From NCBI RefSeq assembly GCF_009183655.1, contig NZ_WEIO01000011.1:1-64000 (forward strand): a stretch of 64,000 bases of DNA, in the 5' to 3' direction. Shown here in pieces: positions 16,060-24,751 of this stretch; position 1 is the stretch's first letter, and every line of letters begins with the position of its first letter. The notes under the pieces were generated by a model that searched no databases, had not been told where the DNA came from, and saw nothing but the letters and a program-made list of their open reading frames with translations. Position numbers and translations under genes: made by a program. Source of the DNA: Bacillus aerolatus. Lineage in GTDB: Bacteria; Bacillota; Bacilli; Bacillales; Domibacillaceae.

Positions 16060-17435
16060 AATCGATTTATTCAAAATTCGTGCTGACGACAATTGCTATT
16101 ATTCTCGCCAGCACGCTCATTGGTTTTTTTGTCGCAAATACGTATTATCATCAAGTGATGAAACCGTTAAATGATGAGAAAAATTTAAAAGTAGCCCAGC
16201 AAATTACCAGCTACATAGAAGCGCAACAGCAGCTTGATTTGGAAAAGTATTTAGTGAATATTGCATCCATCGGTTATCAACTGTACCTCATAGATGAAAC
16301 TGGGCGTGACCGCTTTTTTGGAGCAGAATTTAAAAATAACCAACTATTGGAAAAAGTGAAATCTGACGTGCTGGCGGGGAACTATTATCACGGAATGAAA
16401 GAGTTTCCACGTGAAACATTTGTCACCGGCTTTTTTGCTAATGAACTCCGCAACACGATTGGAGCACCGTTCAAACATGAAAACAAGCAGTATGCTATTT
16501 TCCTCCGTCCAGATATTAAGCTGCTTTTTAATGAAGTGCATACGCTGCTCGGTTGGATGATTGTCATTATGCTGATCTCCAGCATCTCGTTAGTCGTGAT
16601 CAGCTCAAAATTTCTCGTCCAGCCTATTGCTAAATTAACTTCCGCGACGAAAAAAATACAAGAAGGAAACTTTAATATTGCGCTCGATATTAACCGCCAA
16701 GATGAAATTGGGCGGCTGGCGAAAAATTTTGAAGAAATGTCCAGTAAATTAAGGCAGCTCGATGAGATGAGAACGGAATTTGTTTCAAATGTATCTCACG
16801 ATTTTCAATCGCCCTTATTAAATATACAGGGCTATGCTCATCTGTTGGAACAAGAGCATCTATCACAGCAGGACAAAGCAGCTTATATCGGCATCATCCT
16901 TCAAGAAACAACCCGTTTATCATTGCTGACGAAGCAGCTGCTCTTGCTGACTTCGCTAGAGAAAGAAGAAAGTTACAGCAAAGCAAAAATCTTTGACTTA
17001 ATGAAGCAGTTAAAGGAACTAGTTCACAAGTATATGTGGCTGCTGGATGAAAAAAAGGTGACGTTAACGTATACAATTCCGCCGGTCCAATTTTATGGTG
17101 ATCCTGCACTTCTTTATAATGTGTGGGAAAACCTTTTGACTAATGCCATAAAGTACAACCGCGAAAACGGGGAAATCAGGCTAACTGTATGCGATGAAGA
17201 AAATCAGCTGCAAGTGATCATTACGGATACAGGAATCGGAATGAAGGAGGAAGAGAAGAACCGGATATTTGAACGGTTTTATCGGGCGGACCTTTCCAGA
17301 ACACGATCAATTGAAGGGACAGGCCTCGGTTTGTCGATCGTGTATAAAGTCGTCTCGCTGCATCAAGGAACAATTTCTGTAGTCAGCGAATGGCAGGCCG
17401 GCACCACATTTATCGTTACCCTCCCTAAATTGTAA
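16056..17435 (+). CDS. hssS: HssS-like sensor histidine kinase
   Basis: 459 aa. Two membrane helices (about 7-29 and 165-188) flank an extracytoplasmic sensor domain of about 135 residues. HAMP domain, then the H box with H248 in SNVSHDFQSPLLNIQGY, N box (NLLTNAIKYN) and G boxes (DTGIGMKEE, GTGLGLSIV). The FVTGFFANELRNTIG segment in the sensor matches HssS. The start overlaps the hssR stop (ATGA). A strong terminator follows. Confidence 0.82.
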   Translation: MKSIYSKFVLTTIAIILASTLIGFFVANTYYHQVMKPLNDEKNLKVAQQITSYIEAQQQLDLEKYLVNIASIGYQLYLIDETGRDRFFGAEFKNNQLLEKVKSDVLAGNYYHGMKEFPRETFVTGFFANELRNTIGAPFKHENKQYAIFLRPDIKLLFNEVHTLLGWMIVIMLISSISLVVISSKFLVQPIAKLTSATKKIQEGNFNIALDINRQDEIGRLAKNFEEMSSKLRQLDEMRTEFVSNVSHDFQSPLLNIQGYAHLLEQEHLSQQDKAAYIGIILQETTRLSLLTKQLLLLTSLEKEESYSKAKIFDLMKQLKELVHKYMWLLDEKKVTLTYTIPPVQFYGDPALLYNVWENLLTNAIKYNRENGEIRLTVCDEENQLQVIITDTGIGMKEEEKNRIFERFYRADLSRTRSIEGTGLGLSIVYKVVSLHQGTISVVSEWQAGTTFIVTLPKL

Positions 17436-17439
17436 TATG

Positions 17440-17508
17440 GAATTCACCTTCCGTTCACTTTCGTTTCTTACAATGAAACGCATAAGTGAGTGGAAGGTGA
17501 ATTTTTTT
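17440..17508 (+). terminator. Strong terminator after the cydDC-hssRS operon
   Basis: A long interrupted stem (AATTCACCTTCC...GGAAGGTGAATT with inner TTCACTT/AAGTGA and GTTTC/GAAAC) ending in seven T. Confidence 0.85.
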
Positions 17509-17536
17509 GAATAAATTAGGATAGGAGAGGGTTTTT

Positions 17537-17929
17537 GTGAATGGAAGAAATTTATTGCTCATCAGGTTTTCAGCTGTTTTTTCAGTGATTGGAGCGGTAT
17601 TGGGAGCACATATGGCTGGTTCAGGCTCGTACGCTTTTCGGCCGATCCATGCCCATATACTTGTCGTCGGCTGGTTAACGCTATTTGCTTGGGGCGTGTA
17701 CTATGAAGTCTTCACAATTACGTCTAAAAAGATTGCAATGTGGCACACATGGACGGCTATCAGTGGCTCTACAGGTTTGACAGCAGGGATGTGGGTGTAT
17801 TATTTGAAGCCTTTCAATGTTTCAGAAGGAGTCTCTTTAATTTTTTATATCGGCGGTGGCTTCACGCTGCTCGTCAGCTTCGTCTTGTTTTTCATGACGA
17901 CGTTTTTTATCGATAGCAAGCAGAAATGA
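17537..17929 (+). CDS. Four-helix membrane protein with an oxidase-like histidine motif
   Basis: 130 aa, four hydrophobic helices. The motif RPIHAHILVVGWLTLFAWGVYYE resembles the histidine-bearing helix of haem-copper oxidase subunit I and NnrS-like proteins, so haem or metal binding is conceivable. Start is GTG 17537 after GGAGAGG. It precedes the MMPL gene by 26 bases and both may be cotranscribed. Function not established. Confidence 0.65.
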   Translation: MNGRNLLLIRFSAVFSVIGAVLGAHMAGSGSYAFRPIHAHILVVGWLTLFAWGVYYEVFTITSKKIAMWHTWTAISGSTGLTAGMWVYYLKPFNVSEGVSLIFYIGGGFTLLVSFVLFFMTTFFIDSKQK

Positions 17930-17955
17930 ATACTTGATCGAAAGGAGGAAGAACT

Positions 17956-20133
17956 ATGCTTCGATTAGCTAAGAAAATCACCGCATTTTCAAGCAGCAAA
18001 AAAGGCGCAAAAGGAATCGTCGCATTCTGGATCATAGCCGCCGTTTTACTGGGCGGCCTTGCACCGTCTGCAAAAGAGTATGCGACGAGCATTAATGAAT
18101 CAGGGCTTCCGGATGAAGCGAAGTCAGTCATTGCTGGTGAAAAGTTGCAGCAATATTTCCCGGCAGATGAAGGTGTACCCGCCCTGTTAGTGTTTTACAA
18201 AGAAGAAGCATTCACTAAAAATGAGTATAAAATGGTGGATGAGATAAGTGAAAAAATTGCCCGGGAAAAACTGCCCTCGGTGCGGGAAGTTGTTCCATTC
18301 TTACACATGCCGCCCGAGGCGAAAGCTTCGTTTATTTCTGAAAACAACAAAACGATGATTTTGCCGGTTTCGTTAAAAAGTCAGCTTGAACGGAAAGAAA
18401 TTAATGAGACGGTAAAAGAACTTGAAAAATTGGCAAACGGAGAATTAACAAAAACGGACAGTGTGAAGCTAGCGATCACTGGGCCTGCCGGTATTGCCGC
18501 CGACATGACTACTATTTTTGCCAGTGCCGATGTTGTACTGCTGCTTGCGACAATCGGATTGATCTTCGTGCTGCTCATTGTTATTTACCGGTCCCCACTT
18601 CTTGCTCTCGTTCCACTGCTGGGCGCTGGAATTGTGTATGAAGTGGTTAATAAAACGATCGGAATGTTTGGCTCATTTGGCATGGCGATTGAAAGTCAGT
18701 CCGTATCAATTATGTCTATCTTGCTTTTTGCGGCTTTAACCGACTATTCTTTATTTATCGTGAGCCGTTTTAAAGAAGAGCTGAAAAAAGAAGAAAATAA
18801 ATATGTAGCAATGAAACGCTGTATGGAAGAAGTCACGGAACCGATTTTATATAGCGGAAGTACTGTAATAGCCGCCATGCTCGTTTTGTTTTTGGCGTTT
18901 TATGAACCGTACCGTAACTTTGCTCCTGTCTTTTCCCTCGCGTTAGTTCTTATTTTAGCCGGCGGCCTTACACTATTGCCTGCTTTGTATGTGCTATTTG
19001 GAAGAAAAGCATTTTGGCCATCTATGCCGAACGTGGAGTCTCACCATTCGGACAAACAGACAATTTGGACAAAAATAGCGGATACCGTTTTGAGACGTCC
19101 GGTCAGAAGCGGCCTTGTCGTTTCCATTCCGTTGATGGTTTTAGCATTGAACACATGGAACATTGAGTATTCGTTTAATTTAATTAAATCCTTCCCGGAA
19201 GATACTCAGTCCAGACAAGGGTATGAAAAGCTGGAAGAGAACTTTTCACCGGGAGAGCTGGCTGCTACGACGATGATTGTGGAGAGTGAAGAGAAACTAG
19301 CCGTTGGAGCGATGAAAGCTTTACGGAAAGAACTACTTTTATTTGATGGAGTGGCAGAAGTATCACCGGATTTTTCTGCTTCGGCTTCTCCACACAGTCC
19401 ATTAGAAGAATGGATAACGGAAGACGGAAAGCAGGCGAAAATCGACATTGTTTTTTCCGGCAATCCTTATGATCAGGAAACGTTCGATCAATTGCAACAA
19501 ATTGAATCGCAAGAAGATGAGTTGAAAAAAGCAGCCAACTTGGAGAACACTCACTTTTATTTTGCAGGTGAAACGGCACAAAATGCTGAGATTAGGGATG
19601 TAAATGAATGGGATACGATGGTCATTGTTGTGATCACCGTTTTAGTCATTACAGCCTTACTGGCGTTGCAAACAAAATCACTGGCGGCTCCTATATACAT
19701 GATGGCTACGATTATGTTGTCTTATTTGACGGCGTTGGGTTCCGGGTATTTTATTTTCAATCAGTTTTTCGGTTACGATGAAATCAGCTACCGGATTCCG
19801 CTGTACACATTTATCTTTCTTGCAGCACTCGGCGTGGATTATAACATTATGTTAATTTCCCGTATAAAAGAAGAAGCGAAAAAACATCCGATTCATCAAG
19901 CCATACGTCTCAGCTTAGCAAAAACCGGTGGAGTCATTTCCTCAGCTGGCCTCATTTTAGCAGCAACTTTTGCCGTGCTGATCACGCAGCCACTTATGGA
20001 ACTGTTTATGTTTGGCTTTACCGTTGCGATTGGTATATTAATCGACACTTTTTTAATTCGGACGATTTTAGTCCCAGCTATTATGGCGAAGCTAGGAAAA
20101 TACAGTTTATGGCCACAAGAATTGAAAGAGTAA
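17956..20133 (+). CDS. MMPL family (RND-type) transporter
   Basis: 725 aa with about 12 membrane helices in two halves, each with a large extracytoplasmic loop after the first helix. Conserved family pieces include AALTDYSLFIVSRFKEE in the first half and AALGVDYNIMLISRIKEE in the second, whose aspartates are part of the proton relay. Resembles B. subtilis YdgH/YdfJ-type proteins. Likely exports a lipid or drug using proton motive force. RBS AAAGGAGGAAG. Confidence 0.9.
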   Translation: MLRLAKKITAFSSSKKGAKGIVAFWIIAAVLLGGLAPSAKEYATSINESGLPDEAKSVIAGEKLQQYFPADEGVPALLVFYKEEAFTKNEYKMVDEISEKIAREKLPSVREVVPFLHMPPEAKASFISENNKTMILPVSLKSQLERKEINETVKELEKLANGELTKTDSVKLAITGPAGIAADMTTIFASADVVLLLATIGLIFVLLIVIYRSPLLALVPLLGAGIVYEVVNKTIGMFGSFGMAIESQSVSIMSILLFAALTDYSLFIVSRFKEELKKEENKYVAMKRCMEEVTEPILYSGSTVIAAMLVLFLAFYEPYRNFAPVFSLALVLILAGGLTLLPALYVLFGRKAFWPSMPNVESHHSDKQTIWTKIADTVLRRPVRSGLVVSIPLMVLALNTWNIEYSFNLIKSFPEDTQSRQGYEKLEENFSPGELAATTMIVESEEKLAVGAMKALRKELLLFDGVAEVSPDFSASASPHSPLEEWITEDGKQAKIDIVFSGNPYDQETFDQLQQIESQEDELKKAANLENTHFYFAGETAQNAEIRDVNEWDTMVIVVITVLVITALLALQTKSLAAPIYMMATIMLSYLTALGSGYFIFNQFFGYDEISYRIPLYTFIFLAALGVDYNIMLISRIKEEAKKHPIHQAIRLSLAKTGGVISSAGLILAATFAVLITQPLMELFMFGFTVAIGILIDTFLIRTILVPAIMAKLGKYSLWPQELKE

Positions 20134-20165
20134 TTGAGGAAGCAGAAAATGTAGAAGGTGACGAT

Positions 20166-20504
20166 ATGGAAAATGATCAGCAGTCTTTAAGCGAACTAAA
20201 GCCATTCACAGCGGAAGTCATAAAAATATTAAAAGGAATTCCTGCCGGGTATGTGGCCACGTACGGGCAGGTTGCACGAATGGCCGGCAGTCCGCGTGCT
20301 GCCCGGCAAGTTGTGCGTATTTTGCATTCTATGAGCAAAAAATACAAATTGCCGTGGCATCGCGTGGTTAATGCGAAAGGAGAGATTGCGGTTCCGAATG
20401 ATGAGTCTCGGGAGCTTCAACGGATGCTTCTTGAAGCGGAGGGCGTTTCATTTACAAAGGATGGCCGCGTGAATTTGGAACAGTTTGCAAATCGTACAAA
20501 ATAA
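20166..20504 (+). CDS. Alkyltransferase-like protein (ATL), MGMT family
   Basis: About 112 aa. It has the DNA-binding part of O6-alkylguanine transferases (GYVATYGQVARMAGSPRAARQV), but the active-site PCHRV is PWHRV here, so the acceptor cysteine is replaced by tryptophan. Such ATL proteins cannot transfer the alkyl group; known members bind O6-alkylguanine lesions and hand them to nucleotide excision repair. ATG 20166 is preferred because of AAGGTG upstream; the open frame runs back into the MMPL gene. Confidence 0.88.
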   Translation: MENDQQSLSELKPFTAEVIKILKGIPAGYVATYGQVARMAGSPRAARQVVRILHSMSKKYKLPWHRVVNAKGEIAVPNDESRELQRMLLEAEGVSFTKDGRVNLEQFANRTK

Positions 20505-20750
20505 TAAATTAGCAAATAAAACATAAAGTAACGATTCAGCAAATATGTATTATAAGCAGCGGTCAGTTAGTTTCAGCATCCAAAGGCAGAAGTGGGGTGA
20601 GTGAGCGTGTGGCTGAAAGAGACAATCTCTTAAATTGCAAGCACTGCTTCCCTTTCCAAATTGGCTGTTTTTGATTAGAATGGAAGAGGAAAGAGCGAAT
20701 ATCTCTCTGCATTTTTCCATACTAACTAGAATATAACGAGGTATAAACAT
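20505..20750 (+). other. Leader region of murB without a recognised element
   Basis: About 245 bases with no convincing gene. It contains short inverted repeats (TTTCAGC near 20570 with GCTGAAA near 20614, and GAGACAATCTCT near 20618) and an AT-rich promoter-like stretch close to murB (tagaatataacgagg). A structured 5' leader is possible but I recognise no riboswitch. Confidence 0.3.
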
Positions 20751-21668
20751 ATGCTGAATAAAGACATTTATAAAGAACTGATTCGTATTTGTGGTGAAAA
20801 GAATGTGTTGCGGGATGAGCCGCTCAAACGTCATACGTTAGTGAAAATTGGCGGCAAAGCTGATTTTTTTGTTATGCCTGAAACATATGAAGAAGTGGCT
20901 GAAGTGATTCGTTTAAAAGAAAAGTATAACGTGCCGTTTATGCTTCTTGGCAACGGCTCCAATGTCATTGTCCGCGATGGCGGTATTCGCGGTATCGTGC
21001 TGCAGTTTAAACACCTGACCGAGCTGCGTATCGAAGAAAACAAGTTAATTGCTCAAGGGGGCGCCAATATTAAAGACGCTTCCCGTTTGGCGCTCGAACA
21101 TCATTTAGCTGGACTGGAGTTTGCCTGCGGGATCCCCGGCTCAATCGGCGGAGCGATGGTCATGAATGCCGGAGCATACGGCGGCGAAGTAAAAGATGTG
21201 ATTGACCACGTGAAAGTAGTCACTCAAAAAGGCGAACTTCGCACATTAAAGAAGGATGAATTGGCACTCGGCTACCGTACAAGTATTATCGGTAAAAATA
21301 ACGATATTGTTCTAGAAGCGGTGTTTATTCTAGAAGCTGGCGATCCGGCAGAGATTAAAGAAAAAATGGATGATTTTACTTTCCAAAGAGAATCCAAACA
21401 ACCGCTCGAATATCCATCCGTCGGCAGTGTGTTCAAGCGGCCGCCGGGCTACTTCGCAGGAAAGCTGATTCAAGACAGCGGACTGCAGGGGAAAGGTGTC
21501 GGCGGCGCTGAAGTATCCACGAAGCATGCGGGCTTTATCGTAAACAAAAATGATGCCACAGCTTCGGATTACATTGCAACAATTGACATGGTGCGGAAGA
21601 AAGTAAAAGAAACGTTCGGGGTAGAGCTTGAGTTAGAAGCAAAAATCATTGGCGAAGAAATGAAATAA
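20751..21668 (+). CDS. murB: UDP-N-acetylmuramate dehydrogenase MurB
   Basis: 305 aa. It reduces UDP-GlcNAc-enolpyruvate to UDP-MurNAc with NADPH, a cytosolic peptidoglycan precursor step. FAD-binding signatures LLGNGSNVIVRDGGIRG and GIPGSIGGAMVMNAGAYGGE are clear, as is the catalytic-serine region YPSVGSVFKRPPGYFAGKLI and the C-terminal glutamate. Length fits the short type II MurB of Gram-positives. The gene stands alone here. Confidence 0.96.
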   Translation: MLNKDIYKELIRICGEKNVLRDEPLKRHTLVKIGGKADFFVMPETYEEVAEVIRLKEKYNVPFMLLGNGSNVIVRDGGIRGIVLQFKHLTELRIEENKLIAQGGANIKDASRLALEHHLAGLEFACGIPGSIGGAMVMNAGAYGGEVKDVIDHVKVVTQKGELRTLKKDELALGYRTSIIGKNNDIVLEAVFILEAGDPAEIKEKMDDFTFQRESKQPLEYPSVGSVFKRPPGYFAGKLIQDSGLQGKGVGGAEVSTKHAGFIVNKNDATASDYIATIDMVRKKVKETFGVELELEAKIIGEEMK

Positions 21669-21681
21669 CTTTCTTTGAAAG

Positions 21682-21716
21682 AAGGGCAGTCCTACGGTCA
21701 GGGCTGCTTTTTTGAA
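21682..21716 (+). terminator. Terminator after murB
   Basis: GGGCAGTCC and GGGCTGCT around a short loop, followed by TTTTTT. The stem has a bulge. Confidence 0.55.
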
Positions 21717-21808
21717 TGGGCTGCGCAGCGTGACGGGGTTAATGGCAGGGGCAGGGCTCGCGCAATTTGCCGTAACAGCTGCAAATGCAGGCGTGCAACT
21801 CATCTTGT

Positions 21809-21844
21809 CTTAACAGGCGGCTTCAATAGAAGCCGCCTGTTAAG
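21809..21844. terminator. Convergent hairpin between murB and the MFS gene
   Basis: A perfect 16-bp stem, CTTAACAGGCGGCTTC/GAAGCCGCCTGTTAAG, with loop AATA. It contains the stop codon of the minus-strand MFS gene. T runs are poor on both sides. Confidence 0.65.
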
Positions 21845-22991
21845 ATTGTCTTTCTTTTATGACTGGCGGTTCTTTCAGGAGACTGCCGGCTGCTGCTGCA
21901 ATTAACAAAACTCCCGTAAACAGAAAGCCTTCTGATGCCGTGAACTCAAGCAGGCCGGTTACTCCAGAACCTGCGACAACGCCGAATGAGAAAAACGCGT
22001 AAAAATAGCCATACGCTTTGCCGCGGTGAGCTGGTACAACAGCGCTGACTAATAACGAATTGAGCGACGGAAATAAAAAGGCAAAGCCAATTCCATACAA
22101 TGCCATGCATACATAAAGGAACTGAATGACTCCCATCTGGCTGATTAAAACGAGGCTGATTCCCATCACCGTCATGCCAAACGCCAGCGTCCACATCGGC
22201 TTAACCCGGTCAAAAACAGTATTGATCGGCAGAAGAAATACAAGAATGGCCATTATGCCGAATACGCTTAACAGCATGCCGCTCGTCTGGGCATCATAGC
22301 CGAGGTGAATCACTTTCAGCGGCAGCATATAAGCGAGCACTCCCTGTGAAAACATAAGCAGAAATGCCCCGATAAATGCTTTCACAACGTTTGCATTTTG
22401 AAAAAAAGCAAGCACTGTCATCTTCTCTTTTTGTTCTTCTTTCGGTGCTGTTTTCGTATTTGTGCGTAAAAAGAACAGAGCAAGCATGCCTAATATAAGC
22501 AGCGACACAGCTGTAACGGTCAAAACAGTAGTTTCACTTGTTCTGCTGGCCACAATCCCGCTGAATGCCGGCCCCACAATAGCTGCGAGACCAACAAAAG
22601 CACCCGAAATGGCTGCTCCTTTACCTTTCTTTCCTTCTGCCGCTGCGTTAGCCAAATAAGTGAAAGCCGCTGGCACAATTAAGCCTGCCAATAACCCGTG
22701 TAAAAAACGAATAGCGAGCAGTGACCAGGCGTCTACAGCCAAATGATAAAGCAGCAGGGCCGCACCAGTTAACAACAGCCCGGTCAATAAAATTCGAAAT
22801 GCCCCTTTTTTATCAGTTAAAAACCCGGAAAAGATATTTCCAATTGTGTTAGAGAAAGAATACATGCCGACAGCAAGTCCAGTTAACAATGGAGTAGCGC
22901 CGAGAGACTCGGCAAAAGGACTCATAATCGGCAGCTGGGTAAACAAATCAAAAAACGAGAAAAAAACAATTACATAAACAAAAGCACGCAT
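21840..22991 (-). CDS. MFS transporter
   Basis: 383 aa with 12 predicted membrane helices. The A-motif region between helices 2 and 3 reads GNIFSGFLTDKKGAFRIL, and a cytoplasmic basic loop (NTKTAPKEEQKEKM) separates the two halves. Typical of drug-efflux MFS proteins of Bacillus, but the substrate cannot be read from the sequence. Transcribed alone, convergent with murB. Confidence 0.88.
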   Translation of the reverse strand: MRAFVYVIVFFSFFDLFTQLPIMSPFAESLGATPLLTGLAVGMYSFSNTIGNIFSGFLTDKKGAFRILLTGLLLTGAALLLYHLAVDAWSLLAIRFLHGLLAGLIVPAAFTYLANAAAEGKKGKGAAISGAFVGLAAIVGPAFSGIVASRTSETTVLTVTAVSLLILGMLALFFLRTNTKTAPKEEQKEKMTVLAFFQNANVVKAFIGAFLLMFSQGVLAYMLPLKVIHLGYDAQTSGMLLSVFGIMAILVFLLPINTVFDRVKPMWTLAFGMTVMGISLVLISQMGVIQFLYVCMALYGIGFAFLFPSLNSLLVSAVVPAHRGKAYGYFYAFFSFGVVAGSGVTGLLEFTASEGFLFTGVLLIAAAAGSLLKEPPVIKERQS

Positions 22992-23194
22992 ATTTTTAGC
23001 CGCTCCTATCTGGTTGTCTTCCTTTTATTCTTCTTTTCGTTTGAAGTTTTGTCAAGGGATGCATGGATTAGAATCTACTTAACTGTAAACTCTGCCACTT
23101 TTCACGCATGTTATAACAAAAAATTAACGGGTTATGCCATTTTCAGCCAATAAAAGCAAAGGCGGACTATACTATATACAGAGGGGGTGAGCCG

Positions 23195-23641
23195 GTGGAT
23201 ATTAAAATCGACATGAGTGATAAGCATGAGGAGCCTTCCATTACCATTCACGCCAAAGAGTGGACAGAGGAACTTGAAGCGATTGTCAAATGGTTAAAAG
23301 GGCCGCGGAGAAAGCGGCTCGTGGGGGAAATGAACGGCCAGTCGATTGTCATTCAGCCGGATGAAATTGATTATGTGCAGGCGGATGGACGGAAGGTGAT
23401 GGCTGTATTAAGCGGACGTTCCGTTGAACTGAAGATGAAACTGTATGAGGTTGAGGAAATACTGGATGAAAATCAGTTTACTCGTTTTTCCAAATCGGTC
23501 ATCGGTAATCTAGATCAAATTAAACATTTTGAGTTGTTCTTCAACGGAAATTTATGCATCACATTTAAATCAGGCAATAAAGAATACGTGTCGAGAAAAT
23601 ACGTAAAGACGATGAAAGAAAAATTAACGACAGGAGGATGA
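23195..23641 (+). CDS. LytTR-domain DNA-binding regulator
   Basis: 148 aa without a receiver domain. The C-terminal half is a LytTR domain (IQPDEIDYVQADGRKVMAVL...ENQFTRFSKSVIGNLDQIKHFELFFNGNLCITFKSGNKEYVSRKYVKTMKEKL). Start is GTG 23195 behind GAGGGGG. It is followed 6 bases later by a DUF3021 membrane protein. In streptococci and others, such regulator plus membrane-inhibitor pairs (LytTR regulatory systems, e.g. HdrRM) form closed switches in which the membrane partner holds the regulator inactive. Confidence 0.88.
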   Translation: MDIKIDMSDKHEEPSITIHAKEWTEELEAIVKWLKGPRRKRLVGEMNGQSIVIQPDEIDYVQADGRKVMAVLSGRSVELKMKLYEVEEILDENQFTRFSKSVIGNLDQIKHFELFFNGNLCITFKSGNKEYVSRKYVKTMKEKLTTGG

Positions 23642-23647
23642 AAAAAT

Positions 23648-24049
23648 ATGTTTGAATTTTTAAAACGGTCATCGGTTGGGGTCAGTATAGCAGGCATTCT
23701 GACGTTCATTGCACTGACTGTCATGATGTTGAATGATGTAGAAGCATCTGTTTCGCAAATCTGGCTGAACATGCTCGGCAGTATCGTGATCGGTATTTAT
23801 TTTGGGACAGCTTCCATGCTTTTTGATATTGAGTCGTGGAGTTTGCTCAAGGCTACATCAATCCACTTTGTTCTTTCACTTTTTGTCTATTACCCACTCG
23901 CCGTTTACATTGGCTGGATTCCTTTAGCAGCAGTTCCGATCATTCTTAGTTTTGTCACTTTTACTATTATTTACTGTTTATTCTGGTTTGGCACCCGCTT
24001 GTATTTAAGAAAAATGGAACGGTCTATCAATGCCTCTATTCGAAAATAA
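23648..24049 (+). CDS. DUF3021 membrane protein, probable LytTR partner
   Basis: 133 aa, four membrane helices. The pattern FGTASMLFDIESWSLLKATSIHFVLSLFVYYPLAVYIGWIP matches DUF3021. It shares an operon with the preceding LytTR gene (6-nt gap, GGAGG RBS inside the upstream stop region). By analogy with HdrM/BrsM-type proteins it may inhibit the LytTR protein at the membrane. Confidence 0.85.
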   Translation: MFEFLKRSSVGVSIAGILTFIALTVMMLNDVEASVSQIWLNMLGSIVIGIYFGTASMLFDIESWSLLKATSIHFVLSLFVYYPLAVYIGWIPLAAVPIILSFVTFTIIYCLFWFGTRLYLRKMERSINASIRK

Positions 24050-24056
24050 GAGAGAC

Positions 24057-24090
24057 AGAAGCTGCACGGATAAGCAGCTTCTGCTTTTTT
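24057..24090 (+). terminator. Terminator of the LytTR operon
   Basis: AGAAGCTGC/GCAGCTTCT perfect stem, loop of eight bases, T run. Confidence 0.85.
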
Positions 24091-24188
24091 AATTTCGCTG
24101 TCCATAATTGTTGTGTCTTATCAGTAAATCAGTCAAAATAAATAGAAACATATTTATTTTTGAAACGGTAAAAGAGGAGTTTTTTATC

Positions 24189-24554
24189 ATGAATAAAGCG
24201 TGGTTCTGGTTTACTTGGGTGTTAACTTTCATTGTTGTCAATCTGGCAGCAGTTCCGATTGCGATGTTTGCGCTTTTTGGGACGCAAGAAGGAACGAGTA
24301 TTTTTTCTGCGGATTATGCCGTTGCAGCAGGCATTTTTCTGCTTAGCAACTTCATCACTCTACAAATGCTTATTGCCGGCCGTAAAGATTATAAAAAAGG
24401 TTTTCTTGTCGGCTTGAATGTGGCAGTATTGCAAGTGGCTGGTCTTGTCGTATTTATCTCTACAATTTCGACTGCAGCGATCATTTTCACGATGGTCATC
24501 ATTGTCATCGCAGCCGTGTTATTAATACAAGAGCTGCGGCGGAGAAGATACTAG
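24189..24554 (+). CDS. Small membrane protein, unknown function
   Basis: 121 aa with four hydrophobic segments (FWFTWVLTFIVVNLAAVPIAMFALFG, YAVAAGIFLLSNFITLQML, FLVGLNVAVLQVAGLVVFIS, ITMVIIVIAAVLLI) and a basic end (ELRRRRY). ATG 24189 follows AGAGGAG; the frame extends upstream without an RBS. Family not recognised. Confidence 0.65.
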   Translation: MNKAWFWFTWVLTFIVVNLAAVPIAMFALFGTQEGTSIFSADYAVAAGIFLLSNFITLQMLIAGRKDYKKGFLVGLNVAVLQVAGLVVFISTISTAAIIFTMVIIVIAAVLLIQELRRRRY

Positions 24555-24695
24555 TTGATGAATGGATAGTGATAAAAAACGTGAAAACACTTTGTCATAG
24601 GTGAACGAAAAGCAGGGATAAATAGTGAGCGTGAAAAAGTGCTGCTGCAAGCGTGGAAGGAAGCAGCCGGCCAGTCAGCCTCACATAAAGCTTAA

Positions 24696-24738
24696 ATCAA
24701 ACCAGCCGCTGCTTGTCATAAGCAGCGGCTGGTTTGAT
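24696..24738. terminator. Perfect 19-bp hairpin between convergent genes
   Basis: A 19-bp perfect stem (24696-24714 with 24720-24738), five-base loop, just downstream of the minus-strand phenylalanine dehydrogenase stop. T runs are short on both sides, so it may act as a bidirectional terminator or mRNA-stabilising hairpin. Confidence 0.6.
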
Positions 24739-24751
24739 GGAAAAGTAATAA

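Noticed and set aside
20505-20750. T-box or other riboswitch upstream of murB
   Set aside because: No T-box sequence (TGGNACC) and no known aptamer pattern; only short inverted repeats.
21675-21905. 76-aa ORF after murB; also a short Ala/Gly-rich frame ending at 21811
   Set aside because: The first spans two hairpins and has unnatural composition. The second (MAGAGLAQFAVTAANAGVQL) has no RBS; perhaps chance or a tiny remnant.
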